Under the pieces are notes generated by a model. It was not told the DNA's origin. It saw only the letters and a program-made list of their open reading frames with translations, and did no database searches. A stretch of DNA of 64,000 nucleotides from Ostrinia nubilalis. Its lineage: Eukaryota; Arthropoda; Insecta; Lepidoptera; Crambidae. Below, in pieces: positions 34,110 through 45,000 of this stretch. The position numbers and the translations under genes are program-made. The stretch covers positions 17,048,501-17,112,500 of the forward strand of contig NC_087090.1 in assembly GCF_963855985.1 (NCBI RefSeq), given 5' to 3'. The stretch's first letter is position 1. Each line of letters starts with the position of its first letter.

Positions 34110-34863
34110 TTTATAGATTGTTTTACTTGTTGGCAGCTACGACTTCGTTATCATTATCAGAGTAGATATAATAATTATTTAGAAATACATGAATAGATTC
34201 CAAATACCGCGGAATATAAACGAAGTCGCAGATAAAAACAAGTCTCCAAGAAAAATAAGATGGTGCTAAACAAACATTATCACACTTGACTGTAACCTAA
34301 GAGCAAGCCAAAATATGCATAAATATACATAAAAAATTATCGCAAAGTTCAGTAAAAGAAACAGTCATACCAACTTTACCATTCATTTTAATTGATCCTA
34401 ATATAAATACAGTATATGAGCATAGTGTCCACCGTAATATTTACCTATTTATTTTATTTATAATTACCCTACATAACCCCCAGGTTGCTACTGCAGGGCG
34501 GGTCACCTTGAGATTGGCATTTGCTATTATTATTAATAATAATCTATTCAGAAAGGCCAAACAACACACTCAAAAGTGTATTCTATTGCTTTGATTTAAA
34601 GATAAAGTTCACATGGCAACGGCAGTACTGTTGATCAGTCGAAAACACATCAGCCAGAAATCTATTTTTTGTTGAGAAAGCACACATTACGAATACATAA
34701 AATGCTAAAGCATTTAGCTCGATGTGTTGTCGTCTGTAACAGTACAGATAAATAAATAATGATAATAAATACAACATCTAACATATAGCAACATTTGAAT
34801 CTATCCATCTCTCTCCCTCATGATATGATACAGACATGACTGAAAGAGACAGAGCAGTAGGCT

Positions 34864-34995
34864 GAGTGTGAGTTTACGTCAAACGCGCTCACTAGTGCGC
34901 GCGTCACACAAAATTTTAGTTTTTGAACGTTTCCCGCTAGGGGCGCTGTACAATCCGTCATACATTTAATGACATTTTTGATGTAAACTCACACT
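34864..34995. mobile_element. MITE, copy B of the family at 5646
   Basis: Ends gagtgtgagtttacgtc and gatgtaaactcacac with core cgctaggggcgctgtacaat. Shorter than copy A but clearly the same family. Confidence 0.7.
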
Positions 34996-36011
34996 AGGCC
35001 CTCAGATACATCGGAAACGTTTGCTGAGAGACTCGTGTGTTTCGCATTTCTAAATAGCCACAATCGAGGGGAGTATTCTGGAAGCAATAGAATTTCAATT
35101 CGTATACGATTCGAATTGATATCACGCGCGAATTGAAAGTCTACTGCAGCGTGGAACGCGGTATTGTAATTAAGCTGCTTTTTAACAGTTTTATTCATAC
35201 ATAATGATCGCAACCGCGCTCTATTTTTATTTTCTACAATAATATTATGAAGAAACCATGCGTTCTGCTACAACATGAAATAAGGCACAACTGCTAAACG
35301 CCCGAAGGCGATTCCGAAGTTATTATTAGTTATTCGTTTAGTTTTGGCAGTCTAGACTTATTGGCGCTTATACCGTTAGTGACAACTACAGTATGTACAA
35401 AAGGTACATAAAACAAATAATCTGCATATAAAGGTACTTCTATGAGATTATTTTATTTCATTATACATAAACCGATATTCAAAATTCAAGATGAATCAAT
35501 CTTGAGAGCCCTAAAAAAGACGCTCTTATTCCTCAAGCTATAAAGGCAATCATTGTGTACACTCAGCTAAAGATAAATATGGGGTAAGTAGTCAACCTTC
35601 ATCTACACTATTTAAATATAAGCTACAACAAACATACATAATCTTTAACATACATATTAATAATATAAATGCTTGCAACACCCTGGTCAAACAAGAAACT
35701 GTGCTATTTTTACTTAAAACTCAAGTTTAGACTCCTCAGAATACACTTATAGTTTAGTCGGGCTGTTAATGTACCTTACTACTGCTATTTCTATTTATTT
35801 ATTTATATTAACCGGCAGACAGTGGAGACTGAGTTTGTTGCGGCGCTTCTTCTCAGCACTTGCCAAATGTTGGTCTCGAAGCGCTGGTAGGGTAAAAAGA
35901 TTATGAGACATGTAGAGGCTCCTTGAGCAAAATGATGATTTGTAATAACTATTTATTAGTCTAAACAAATAAAGAAATGTTGACTTTTGACTTTTGAAAT
36001 AAATTTGGACA

Positions 36012-36190
36012 TACAAACCGGTCGAGTTAACTGCGCACCTGGCTGCCGTGACGTCACATCCACGCTCTGGAACGGACGGGGCGAACGCGGGGAGGTGTGC
36101 GAGTAAATGGGAGGGAGCAGTCGCGGCGACAGGGGGGGGCGGTCCGTCCCGGGTGCCAAGCATCAGGGGGTGACACAAGTCGCGCAGATT
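36012..36190. mobile_element. MITE-like element related to 61331-61445
   Basis: Contains ccggtcgagttaactgcgca and, in reverse order, the interior of the copy at 61331-61445, whose ends ccgatcgagttaactg and cttaactcgaccgg form clear inverted repeats. Here the far end is degraded. Confidence 0.45.
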
Positions 36191-36796
36191 AGTACGGTCT
36201 ATTATCTATGTAAATCTGCGGTCTATGTCATGATACGGTACGACTGTCTTTCAATCTTCGAATCGGTAGGTAACCCCAAAATCCTGGGGGGTACCAGGGG
36301 GTGCCTTAGGACTTATGACGGGGGGACGGGGGGTGATCGCCCCGAGTGCCAACCCATGCTACGCCGCCACTGGGAGGGAAACTCGATCGGTTTGTGTATG
36401 AAAGTGCGCACATTACACCAATTTGGTATCGACCGATTCCTCATACACTCGAAGAACTATCGGCCGGTAAAAAGTCTGTTGCCTACGGGGAGTCTTACCC
36501 AAGTTTTAAGTTTAAGTATTTCCTATTTAGTAACAAATAGTTTCAACAGATGCACTATAGACGGATTTATTCATAAGCCTCATATGAGTAGGGGAGAAAT
36601 GAGTAATATAAAGTTATAAATTATTAATGTAGCCATAATAACCACTGAATAAGATGTGACATCCAAAGTTGCCAAAAAGTCGCAACACCTCTCTGTTACA
36701 AATAAGGATGTGTTGTCAACTCCTTGACCATTTTGGGTGTCACGAACTATTTGACGCTGACTGTACCAGCGTTGAGTTTGTTGCAAGACTTCAATA

Positions 36797-37126
36797 TACA
36801 GGGTGTTGATTTCAATTCTCGCCATATTTAGGGAGTTGATTAAGTAGCTTATTCTGATCACGAATCAGTAAAAAAATTGACTTCGAAAAAAATTTAAAAC
36901 GATCTTCTTTAGTTAGTCAAAGAAAAATACCTATTTACACTACCTACTTTACGTGGCTTCCTTCAGTAGACTACCCAACATGATAAGCAAGCGATCCGCG
37001 TAGCTCGATGATGCCGCAGTGTAAACTTATTGCAGTATTGCGAGCCACAGTGCGGAAAATATTCGCCAAAATATTCCACTACACCAAATAAATACTTATG
37101 GCGAGGATTGAAATCAACACCCTGTA
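36797..37126. mobile_element. MITE with TACAGGGTG ends
   Basis: Inverted ends tacagggtgttgatttcaat and attgaaatcaacaccctgta, about 29 bp with one mismatch. Interior non-coding. Confidence 0.7.
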
Positions 37127-37855
37127 TGTCTAGGGACACGTTTGGCAGCATTTCTCCCCTACACAACATAAGGATAAACATTATATTGTATGCAACTCTT
37201 TGTATTTGCTTTGATAAAATATATTGGGCTTTATTCTATACGGCCATTTATGCTATCCCTTTCACTCCTTACAAAAAGTATAGAGATAGATAATAATTTA
37301 TTAATTTCAAAGTGAAGAATTTTATCGACGTGAATATAAATGCTATTCAGAATTATAATAAATAAATACCACTTCGAGCATAATATACATTCTAGAAAAA
37401 ACTTATTGCTAAATTTTAAATATTGCGGTACAATTTTAAAATAATAAATCAAGCAATATTCTTAATTGTCATCATTTTATAACATTCCGAATAAGTTAAA
37501 GACTTCATGTATTGATCAAAATAAATTCCTTTATAATAAGTATTTTTTCATAATTTTACAACTATAACACAATTTCTTTGATTATAAATCTATCGCTAGT
37601 TTTTAGCAAAGGCAACTTTTGTACAATAAAGTTGGCAAATCAGTACTTTTGTTGTGGCAAAATTACATCAGCTTACAATCACGAGTTTTGAAGTACTAAC
37701 CTTTAAATATGAAGCCTAAGTTACACCACCTTAATTTTAACCGTAACTGTAACTATAACCGGTGTTTTTGTATGGAGTTTAACAGACATTTAACGTTTGT
37801 TATAGTTAATTTATGATGTTGCAACCCGAGGTGAGAATCAACAAAGATAAAGCCC

Positions 37856-38053
37856 GGTCTGTGAGCACGTATAATTTTGTCCAATGACCCCAAGCTACCC
37901 ATCCTTATCGCTCGCGCGTAATTATGTTGCTGTCGCGCTCGCACACTCACTGCGGGCGCGCGTTGCACAGTCGCGACAGCAATATAATTACGCGCGAGCG
38001 ACAAGGATGGGTAGCTTAGGGTCATTGGACAAAATTCTACATGCTCACAGACC
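37856..38053. repeat. 198-bp foldback palindrome
   Basis: Arms of about 83 bp start ggtctgtgagcacgtataat and end in the near-complement atgctcacagacc, with few mismatches (caagctacccatccttatcg against caaggatgggtagcttag). A short non-palindromic centre lies around 37940-37970. Probably a foldback MITE. Confidence 0.8.
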
Positions 38054-38514
38054 AGACTATAGTTAACTAACTCGCAAGCTTTCAACATCACCACCTAAGC
38101 ACGGGTTTGGGATTTTAATCTAGAAATGGGCAAGATTTTAAGATACATAATTTAACCAACAGATTTGAATCTGTACTTGAGTTTGAAAGAAGTTTTAAGC
38201 GTCGTTTCAGATTACGACTCATCTATCTATGGATGGATGCTTTTTGAACCGTTGGTTAACATCTTAAAATCAAGACCATTAGTCTCCTAAATATTCCTAA
38301 CTGTCATAAAGGTAACATAGACTTCATGTTGTTTATTTGTGTCGTTAAACTCACATGTCAGATTATGAGATATTGATTTTTTTACTGTCGGTACGCCATA
38401 AATCTGCACTAGCGAGCAAAAGTATGGAAGCACCCTATTTGTTTCGAGCGATCATAAGAACTAAATGACTACTAGAAGATACATAAATAAAAATGGTGCC
38501 ATTTTAAAGGTAAT

Positions 38515-38690
38515 CTTACTAATATTATAAATGCGAAAGTTTGTATGGATATCTGGATGTCAACATGTTTGTTACTCTTTCACGCAAAAACTACTCAACG
38601 GATTTTGATGAAACTTTACAGTATTATTCTTTATAACCCAGAATAACATAATATAGGCTATAATTTGCGGTGAAGCCGCGGGCAAAAGCA
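38515..38690. mobile_element. Common lepidopteran interspersed repeat
   Basis: Starts cttactaatattataaatgc and ends gaagccgcgggcaaaagca. This repeat type is familiar across Lepidoptera; some copies end in CTAGT, suggesting a Helitron-like non-autonomous element, but the class here is not certain. Confidence 0.45.
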
Positions 38691-38937
38691 AGTACATATT
38701 ACATACTTTAAATTGACACCATAGATATACATCATAGTCATTGAGTTTTTAAGATCGCTCGGAACAAAACGTAATTTCACGTGACAATGCTAGCAAAATT
38801 CGACGTCAACCGCGTAATGTTTACACAATTGTTGAACAACAACGCATCTCAAGTCTCAAGGCGACCCGTCCATGCATTTCTCAGGAAACAATCTTCGCAG
38901 ACAATAACAATATAATTAATTCAATAATATTTACAGG

Positions 38938-39023
38938 CTAAATACCTAGGTACGAGCATAGCGTGAATGTACAAAATAGCACGAATATTATCAGGATGAT
39001 CGCCACCCACGCCGGTATGGTTT
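38938..39023 (-). CDS. PREB: PREB exon 7, C-terminal membrane anchor
   Basis: Acceptor ctcttccacag|AAACCA. Encodes KTIPAWVAIILIIFVLFCTF and then TLCSYLGI and TAG. The single hydrophobic segment near the C-terminus matches the PREB/Sec12 tail anchor. It is too short to appear as a long open frame, but phase and topology fit exactly. Confidence 0.88.
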
Positions 39024-42000
39024 CTGTGGAAGAGAAAAAATAATGTGTTAACAGAATCAACGCAAAAACTACTTAATTGTCAATATGATAATGTAAAATA
39101 TTTTTGAATTTTCAATGTGAAACACTAATTTAATTTGCACAGGATTATTGGGATATTTATAAAGGATAGAGAAGCTGTCGTTAGCAAAATTCTTGCCCAA
39201 TTTTGTAAAGATTTAGTTTTAATTCTTTTTCACTGCAGCTGCTGCATTAGTTCTGTCGTCTAATAAACAAACTTAAAATATGCACCGCTAGATCGGTTAC
39301 ATGAATGTTAAAGTCGCACTAAAGGAAGGTGCACGGATTGCAGTGCAGGTTAGTTGAACCGAGCCAGTGTTCGGATCGCGAAATCTAGTGCGTAGTACAT
39401 ACAGGGTGAAAACTAAGTGATCTCACTTGATTGCTTTTATGATACTATTTCACGAGCACTTTCATGATTAGTTTTAGTCCAATTTTTCGATATCTCACAC
39501 AGTTTAGAAATAATAGAGTGAGATCACTTATCGTTTCCACCCTGTATAGTATATCGATGCAAGGGCAAGCTGTGGACGCAAGAGACAGTTGTCGACGCTG
39601 ATGGACAGCAGCGCGGCCTCGCTGTGACAGGGGACTTACTAATGGACAGCAGAGCCGCTTAGGGGGTCGTGTATCAGTGACAGGGGACTTACTACGCGGC
39701 GGCAGGCTGTGGACGCAGAGACAGTTGTCCACACTAATGGACAGCAGGGCTGCCTCCCTGTGGCTGGCCAGGGGACCGTGTGTTCTCTATAGCTATGTGA
39801 CAGGGGACTTACTGCGCGGCGGCAGGCTGTGGACACAAAGACAGTTGTCCACACTGATAGACAGCAGGGCTGCCTCGCTGCGGCTGGCGACTGGCGGCCC
39901 GTAGCCGCGCACCGGCAGGAACTCCAGTCCTGTGACGAACATCATGTGCGCATTCTTCACGTGCAGCACTCGCTGTGGACAACGGACACAGATATAGTCA
40001 CAGTTATCGTCACTTTCCACGGCGGCGTAGCGAACTAAACGCGCGTGTTTATACGCTTGGTGTGCCAAAGTGTGTGGTGTGTCAAAGAGGTCACCCACTT
40101 ATCATCTTGACATGTTGCTGCCAAAGCACTGGTTTTCAGTGGGTGCCTTGTACACACGGCACACTGTTAACTATCCATTTCCGTTTTTGCTCTCGCTCTC
40201 ATCAAATGGCGATTCTTTGCGATAGAACGAGACGACATGACAGGCAATGGATAGTTAACACTGTTGCCGATGGTACGTAAGGGAAAAATAAATGTTGACA
40301 GATTTACATTGTTAGCTAGCTGCAAGCAGACGTACACCAAACGTAATGAGTATCAACGTCATCTGTGGCTGATGTTTATACATTTAAGTTACAAGGAAGG
40401 AACCTGTTTATTTAACGATAACTTGTTTCTCGAAAGAGAAAATAAGTAGCAAAACTCGTTGAAAACACACTTTTTTCACACACATCACAATGTGTAACGA
40501 AAAACAAACTAATTAATTACTGCATTATTGCATTATTACTTAGTTCAAAAAAATTGTTCTGTCATAGGAGATAAGACACAAATTAATAAATTTGTATGTA
40601 AGCAGTAAAAACGTCTACTTAAAAAATATGATTTCATACAGTCTCGTAATAGAACGCATTTCACAAGTAAAAAGTTATAAACAAATTAATCATATCGGTG
40701 CCTCGCAGTGTTTACAAGTTAGACGACTTTGCAACTTCGCATCGACTTTCCTCATAGAGGCGATTCCCGCGGCCTTGCCTTGACCCCGAGCGAATACGCT
40801 TTTTATATTGAATGTAAAACTCATTTATTGAACACCGTACAGTCTCTTGCTTAATTAATTAATTACAATATTTGATGACGACTTGGTATAGGAATTTCCG
40901 CGAGCTCTTTACCATACAAAACATATTATGATTGTTGCTTTTGATAGCTCACAGAACACAGTTTATAGGTGTACCGACGAACTAGTGAAGGTCGCGGGAA
41001 TCCCTTAATGTGAGCAGCGCAGGACCGGTCATTGTGGAAATTCCTTAGGGAACACCTTTCTTTTTGCAGCAGTGGACAAAAGCCTCTTCTCTCCTAGCTC
41101 CTAATTTGCGTGCCAAACGAGATCCCCTTTTCCCAACAGTGGACTGTCTTTGGTGAACTTAGACGGCCCTCTCTCTCCTAGCACCTAATTTGCGTTTGTG
41201 CCCAACTGGGTCAAAAATACTGGTCCCATCTACTTTATAACTTTGTGTCTTTTGTATTTAAGTACTAGCGGCCACTCGCCTTTTTGCCCTCTTAGGGGTG
41301 GAGTTTCATAAAATCCGTTCTTAGTAGACGTCTATCTACACCCTATAAGGAACCTACCTGCCAGATTATAAGAAAACAAAACACGCGCGGCGGGTTTAAT
41401 CTACAAAGGATTCACGAGCGAGTAGCGAGTGACGTACGCGCGCGTAGCCTTCACCCTATGTAAAGAAATATTCGCTATAGAAAGAAGAAAAAATGCGTGT
41501 GGTGCGCTAGATGGCGAAGCTTCTTGTAGCAGTCAGCCCTATCGCAATTGACTGATGAATCAAGTTCGTACCTGTAACCAAAAACGTACAAAAACACGTC
41601 TCAACGACTCACCTGCAGACTGAAGGCGACGTAGATGTCGACGGAGCCGCTGAACATGGTGCCGACGCCGACGAACCGGCCGTCGTCGCGCACGGCGAGC
41701 GCCGAGAGCGACTCGGGCGCGCACGCCGCGCGGCGCAGCGAGCCCGAGCGCGTCCACAGCTGCAGCAGGCCCTTCTGCTTGCCCGAGCGCGGCGGCGGGC
41801 TCGCGGTGGTGACCGTGCGGTACCCGCGACACTCTTAGGGGAGGCCTTTGTCCAGCAGTGAACAAAAGTCACTCTTTTGGTTGCGAGCCTCCTTTCTCCT
41901 AGCTCCTAATTTGCGTGCCAAACGAGGACCCCTTTGTCCAATAGTGGACTGTCTTTAGTAAACTTGGAAACCCCTTCCTCTAGCACCTAATTTGCGTTTG

Positions 42001-45000
42001 TGCCCAACACGGTCCATAACATTGGTCCCATGTACTTTGTAACTTTGTTTCTTTTGTAGGTATTTAAGTACTAGCGGCCGTCTGTGTCCTTGTACGCGCG
42101 GAGTCCTTTTTACTACCCTAGGGGTGGAGTTTCGTAAAATCCGTTCTTAGTGGACGTCTACACACTATAAGGAACCTACTTGCCAGATTATACGAAAACA
42201 AAACACGCGCGGCGGGTTTAATCTACAAAGGATTCACGAGCGAGTAGTGAGTGACGTACGCGCGTGTAGCCTTCACCCTATGTAAAGAAATATTCGCTAT
42301 AGAAAGAAGAAAAAATATGCGTCTGGTGCGCTACATGGCGACACAGGAGCTTCTTGTAGCAGTCAGCCCTAGACTAGTGAATCAAGTTCGTGCCTGTAAA
42401 CAAAAACGTACAAAAACACGTCTCAACGCCTCACCTGCAGACTGAAGGCGACGTAGATGTCGACGGAGCCGCTGAACATGGTGCCGACGCCGACGAACCG
42501 GCCGTCGTCGCGCACGGCGAGCGCCGAGAGCGACTCGGGCGCGCACGCCGCGCGGCGCAGCGAGCCCGAGCGCGTCCACAGCTGCAGCAGGCCCTTCTGC
42601 TTGCCCGAGCGCGGCAGCGGGCTCGCGGTGGTGACCGTGCGGTACCCGCGACACTCTTAGGGGAGGGCTTTGTCCTAGCTAGCTTCTTTGCATGCCAAAC
42701 GGGATCCCCTTTGTCCAACAGTGGACTGTCTTTTATCTTTAGTTCACTTGGAAACCCCCTCTCCTAGCACCTAATTTGCGTTTGTGCCCAACTGGGTCAA
42801 AAATACTGGTCCCATCTAATTTGTAACTTTGTGTCTTTTGTATTTAAGTACTAGCGGCCACCCGCCTTTTTGCCCTCTTAGGGTTGGAGTTTATACGAAA
42901 ACAAAACACGCGCGGCGGGTTTAATCTACAAAGGATTCACGAGCGAGCAGTGAGTGACGTACGCGCGCGTAGTCATCACCCATTGTAAAGAAATATTCGT
43001 TATAGAAAGAAGAAAAAATGCGTGTGGTGCGCTAGATGGCGACACAGGAGCTTCTTGTAGCAGTCAGCCCTAGACTAGTGAATCAAGTTCGTGCCTGTAA
43101 ACAAAAACGTACAAAAACACGTCTCAACGACTCACCTGCAGACTGAAGGCGACGTAGATGTCGACGGAGCCGCTGAACATGGTGCCGACGCCGACGAACC
43201 GGCCGTCGTCGCGCACGGCGAGCGCCGAGAGCGACTCGGGCGCGCACGCCGCGCGGCGCAGCGAGCCCGAGCGCGTCCACAGCTGCAGCAGGCCCTTCTG
43301 CTTGCCCGAGCGCGTCAGCGGGTTCGCGATCGTGAACATTCGGTATTCGTTTGGCTTGTCTTCTATTAATCCGAACCTGGGGAAGATTAAATAAATATCC
43401 TTCAATAAATATCCTTGGACATTTTACACTGCGCTTCTACTCCCAAACTAAGCAAAGCTTGTACTATGTGTACGCGCCAGCATTAAAACCTCATACATTT
43501 CGAACTCATGTCACACTATTCTATCACTCATTCTGACAGTCCTTTTTCCTATCCTCTCCCTCCCACCTTCAGTCTCGCTCTCGCATCGCAACGCGCCGCT
43601 TCGCCTACCTATCTGGGCGTTAATACTAAATAAGTATCCAAAATAAACCAATTCAAATAAACCCAAATCGCGCGCTAAACTCATCTCAATAAAAATTCAA
43701 GTGTTTGTGAAAGTGAAAGAAGAACCAAGCTTGGACCGTCCTGTGGAGTCTGCTCAATCGAAGGTATCCCATCCCGCTCCTATCCCAATCTCCTACAACT
43801 CCTTTCTGGTCCTTCGAGCCGGATGGTTCATTTCCTATCCTTTACACTTACAGAAAATCACAACTACACATTTTCACGCATCCGTCATTTTGACAACTCT
43901 CTAGAAAATTCTAGAAAATTCGCTCGTTTGACACATTCTTTCTGGAAAGTTCGATTCGTTTGACATTTGACACATTCTAGAAATTACTATTCGCTCAAAC
44001 GTCAACTCGTTGTTTGTAAACACGTGTATTTTTTAAATTCAATCTTTTAAAATTTTATTTCAATTCAATTTCAAATTCGCTTACATACGCTACGCATTTT
44101 ATTTTCCTACTGGATTATAAATAAATACGCACAACTCAACTCATTTTTTAACGCTAGCTCTCGTGCGTGTGTTTGCTCACCTACAATACAATGGAGGGAG
44201 TAAAACGCAAAATTAATTTGCTTGAAGCTAAAAAAGAAGCGCTTTTTCAGAGGGTTCAGGAATTATACGACCTCAGCCTAAAGGTCTCCGACCCTCAGAT
44301 TGAACAAATTTTCATGTCTCGCATGCATTCGATTGAAAAAACAAGATCGGATTTTCTTGATACTATTGACGAACTTAATTTGTGTTATATGAAAAATGAT
44401 GAGGAACTCAAACCTACATTTGCCGCACTCAACTCGTTTGACGATTTGTACTGTAACATCCTTTCGGTGCAAAGCTCCATCGCACAACTAAAGGCCAACA
44501 CAGAGCGACGCAAACAGGATTTCGTAAAAAAATTACCGCCTTTAGAACTAGTCTCTTTCGACGGAGCCCCTTCCAAGTGGCCCGTTTTCTACCAAAATTT
44601 TAAAACGCTTATTCATGAGAACACTGGTTTGTCTCCAGGTGAAAAGGCTCAATACCTTATAGGAAAACTTTCCGGAAAAGCACTTACAATTTGCTCGGGT
44701 ATTCCACCTACTGGTGAGAACTATTACATAATTTGGAACAACCTATTAGAAAAATACCAAGACATAAGAGTACAAGCCTCTATGTATTTGGAACAATTAA
44801 TAAACTTCAAATCGCAATCTTTAGATGAATTTTTGGAACAGTATTGCTCAGCTGAAGCTGCCTTACGACGTTTACAGATTGATGACCTTTCCGATTTCAT
44901 TTTGACTCATATTGCTCTCAGTAAATTAGACAAAGACACTCTAAATTTATTTGAACAATCCATTAAGCACGTAAAAATGCCTACGTTTAATGATCTCAAG

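Larger units (their letters stand above)
33131..38937. other. Intergenic DNA between NFAT and PREB, repeat-rich
   Basis: No supported gene. Holds several MITEs and palindromes (listed) and the end of the PREB 3' UTR on the minus strand, whose limit I cannot fix. The two genes are convergent here. Confidence 0.55.
41080..43376 (-). repeat. Threefold tandem repeat carrying PREB exon 5
   Basis: Three units, about 41080-41880, 41881-42672 and 42673-43376, each with the same order on the plus strand: tcctagctcctaatttgcg, gtttgtgcccaac, acgcgcggcgggtttaatct, agaaatattcg and then the exon. Spacer copies differ by small indels. The exon parts (41614-41790, 42435-42612, 43136-43313) look identical by eye for about 178 bp including the donor. 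A LINE-tail-like ggcctttgtccagcagtg lies at one junction. Confidence 0.9.

Noticed and set aside
42390..42767. Long frames on the plus strand and in other frames over the GC-rich PREB exon copies
   Set aside because: They are shadows of the PREB exon. The minus-strand frame with GLLQLWTRSG and FSLQ matches the family and the splice sites.
41614..43376. The three PREB exon 5 copies as mutually exclusive alternative exons
   Set aside because: The extra copies lack an acceptor in the needed phase, and their coding parts look identical, so a choice would give no diversity.
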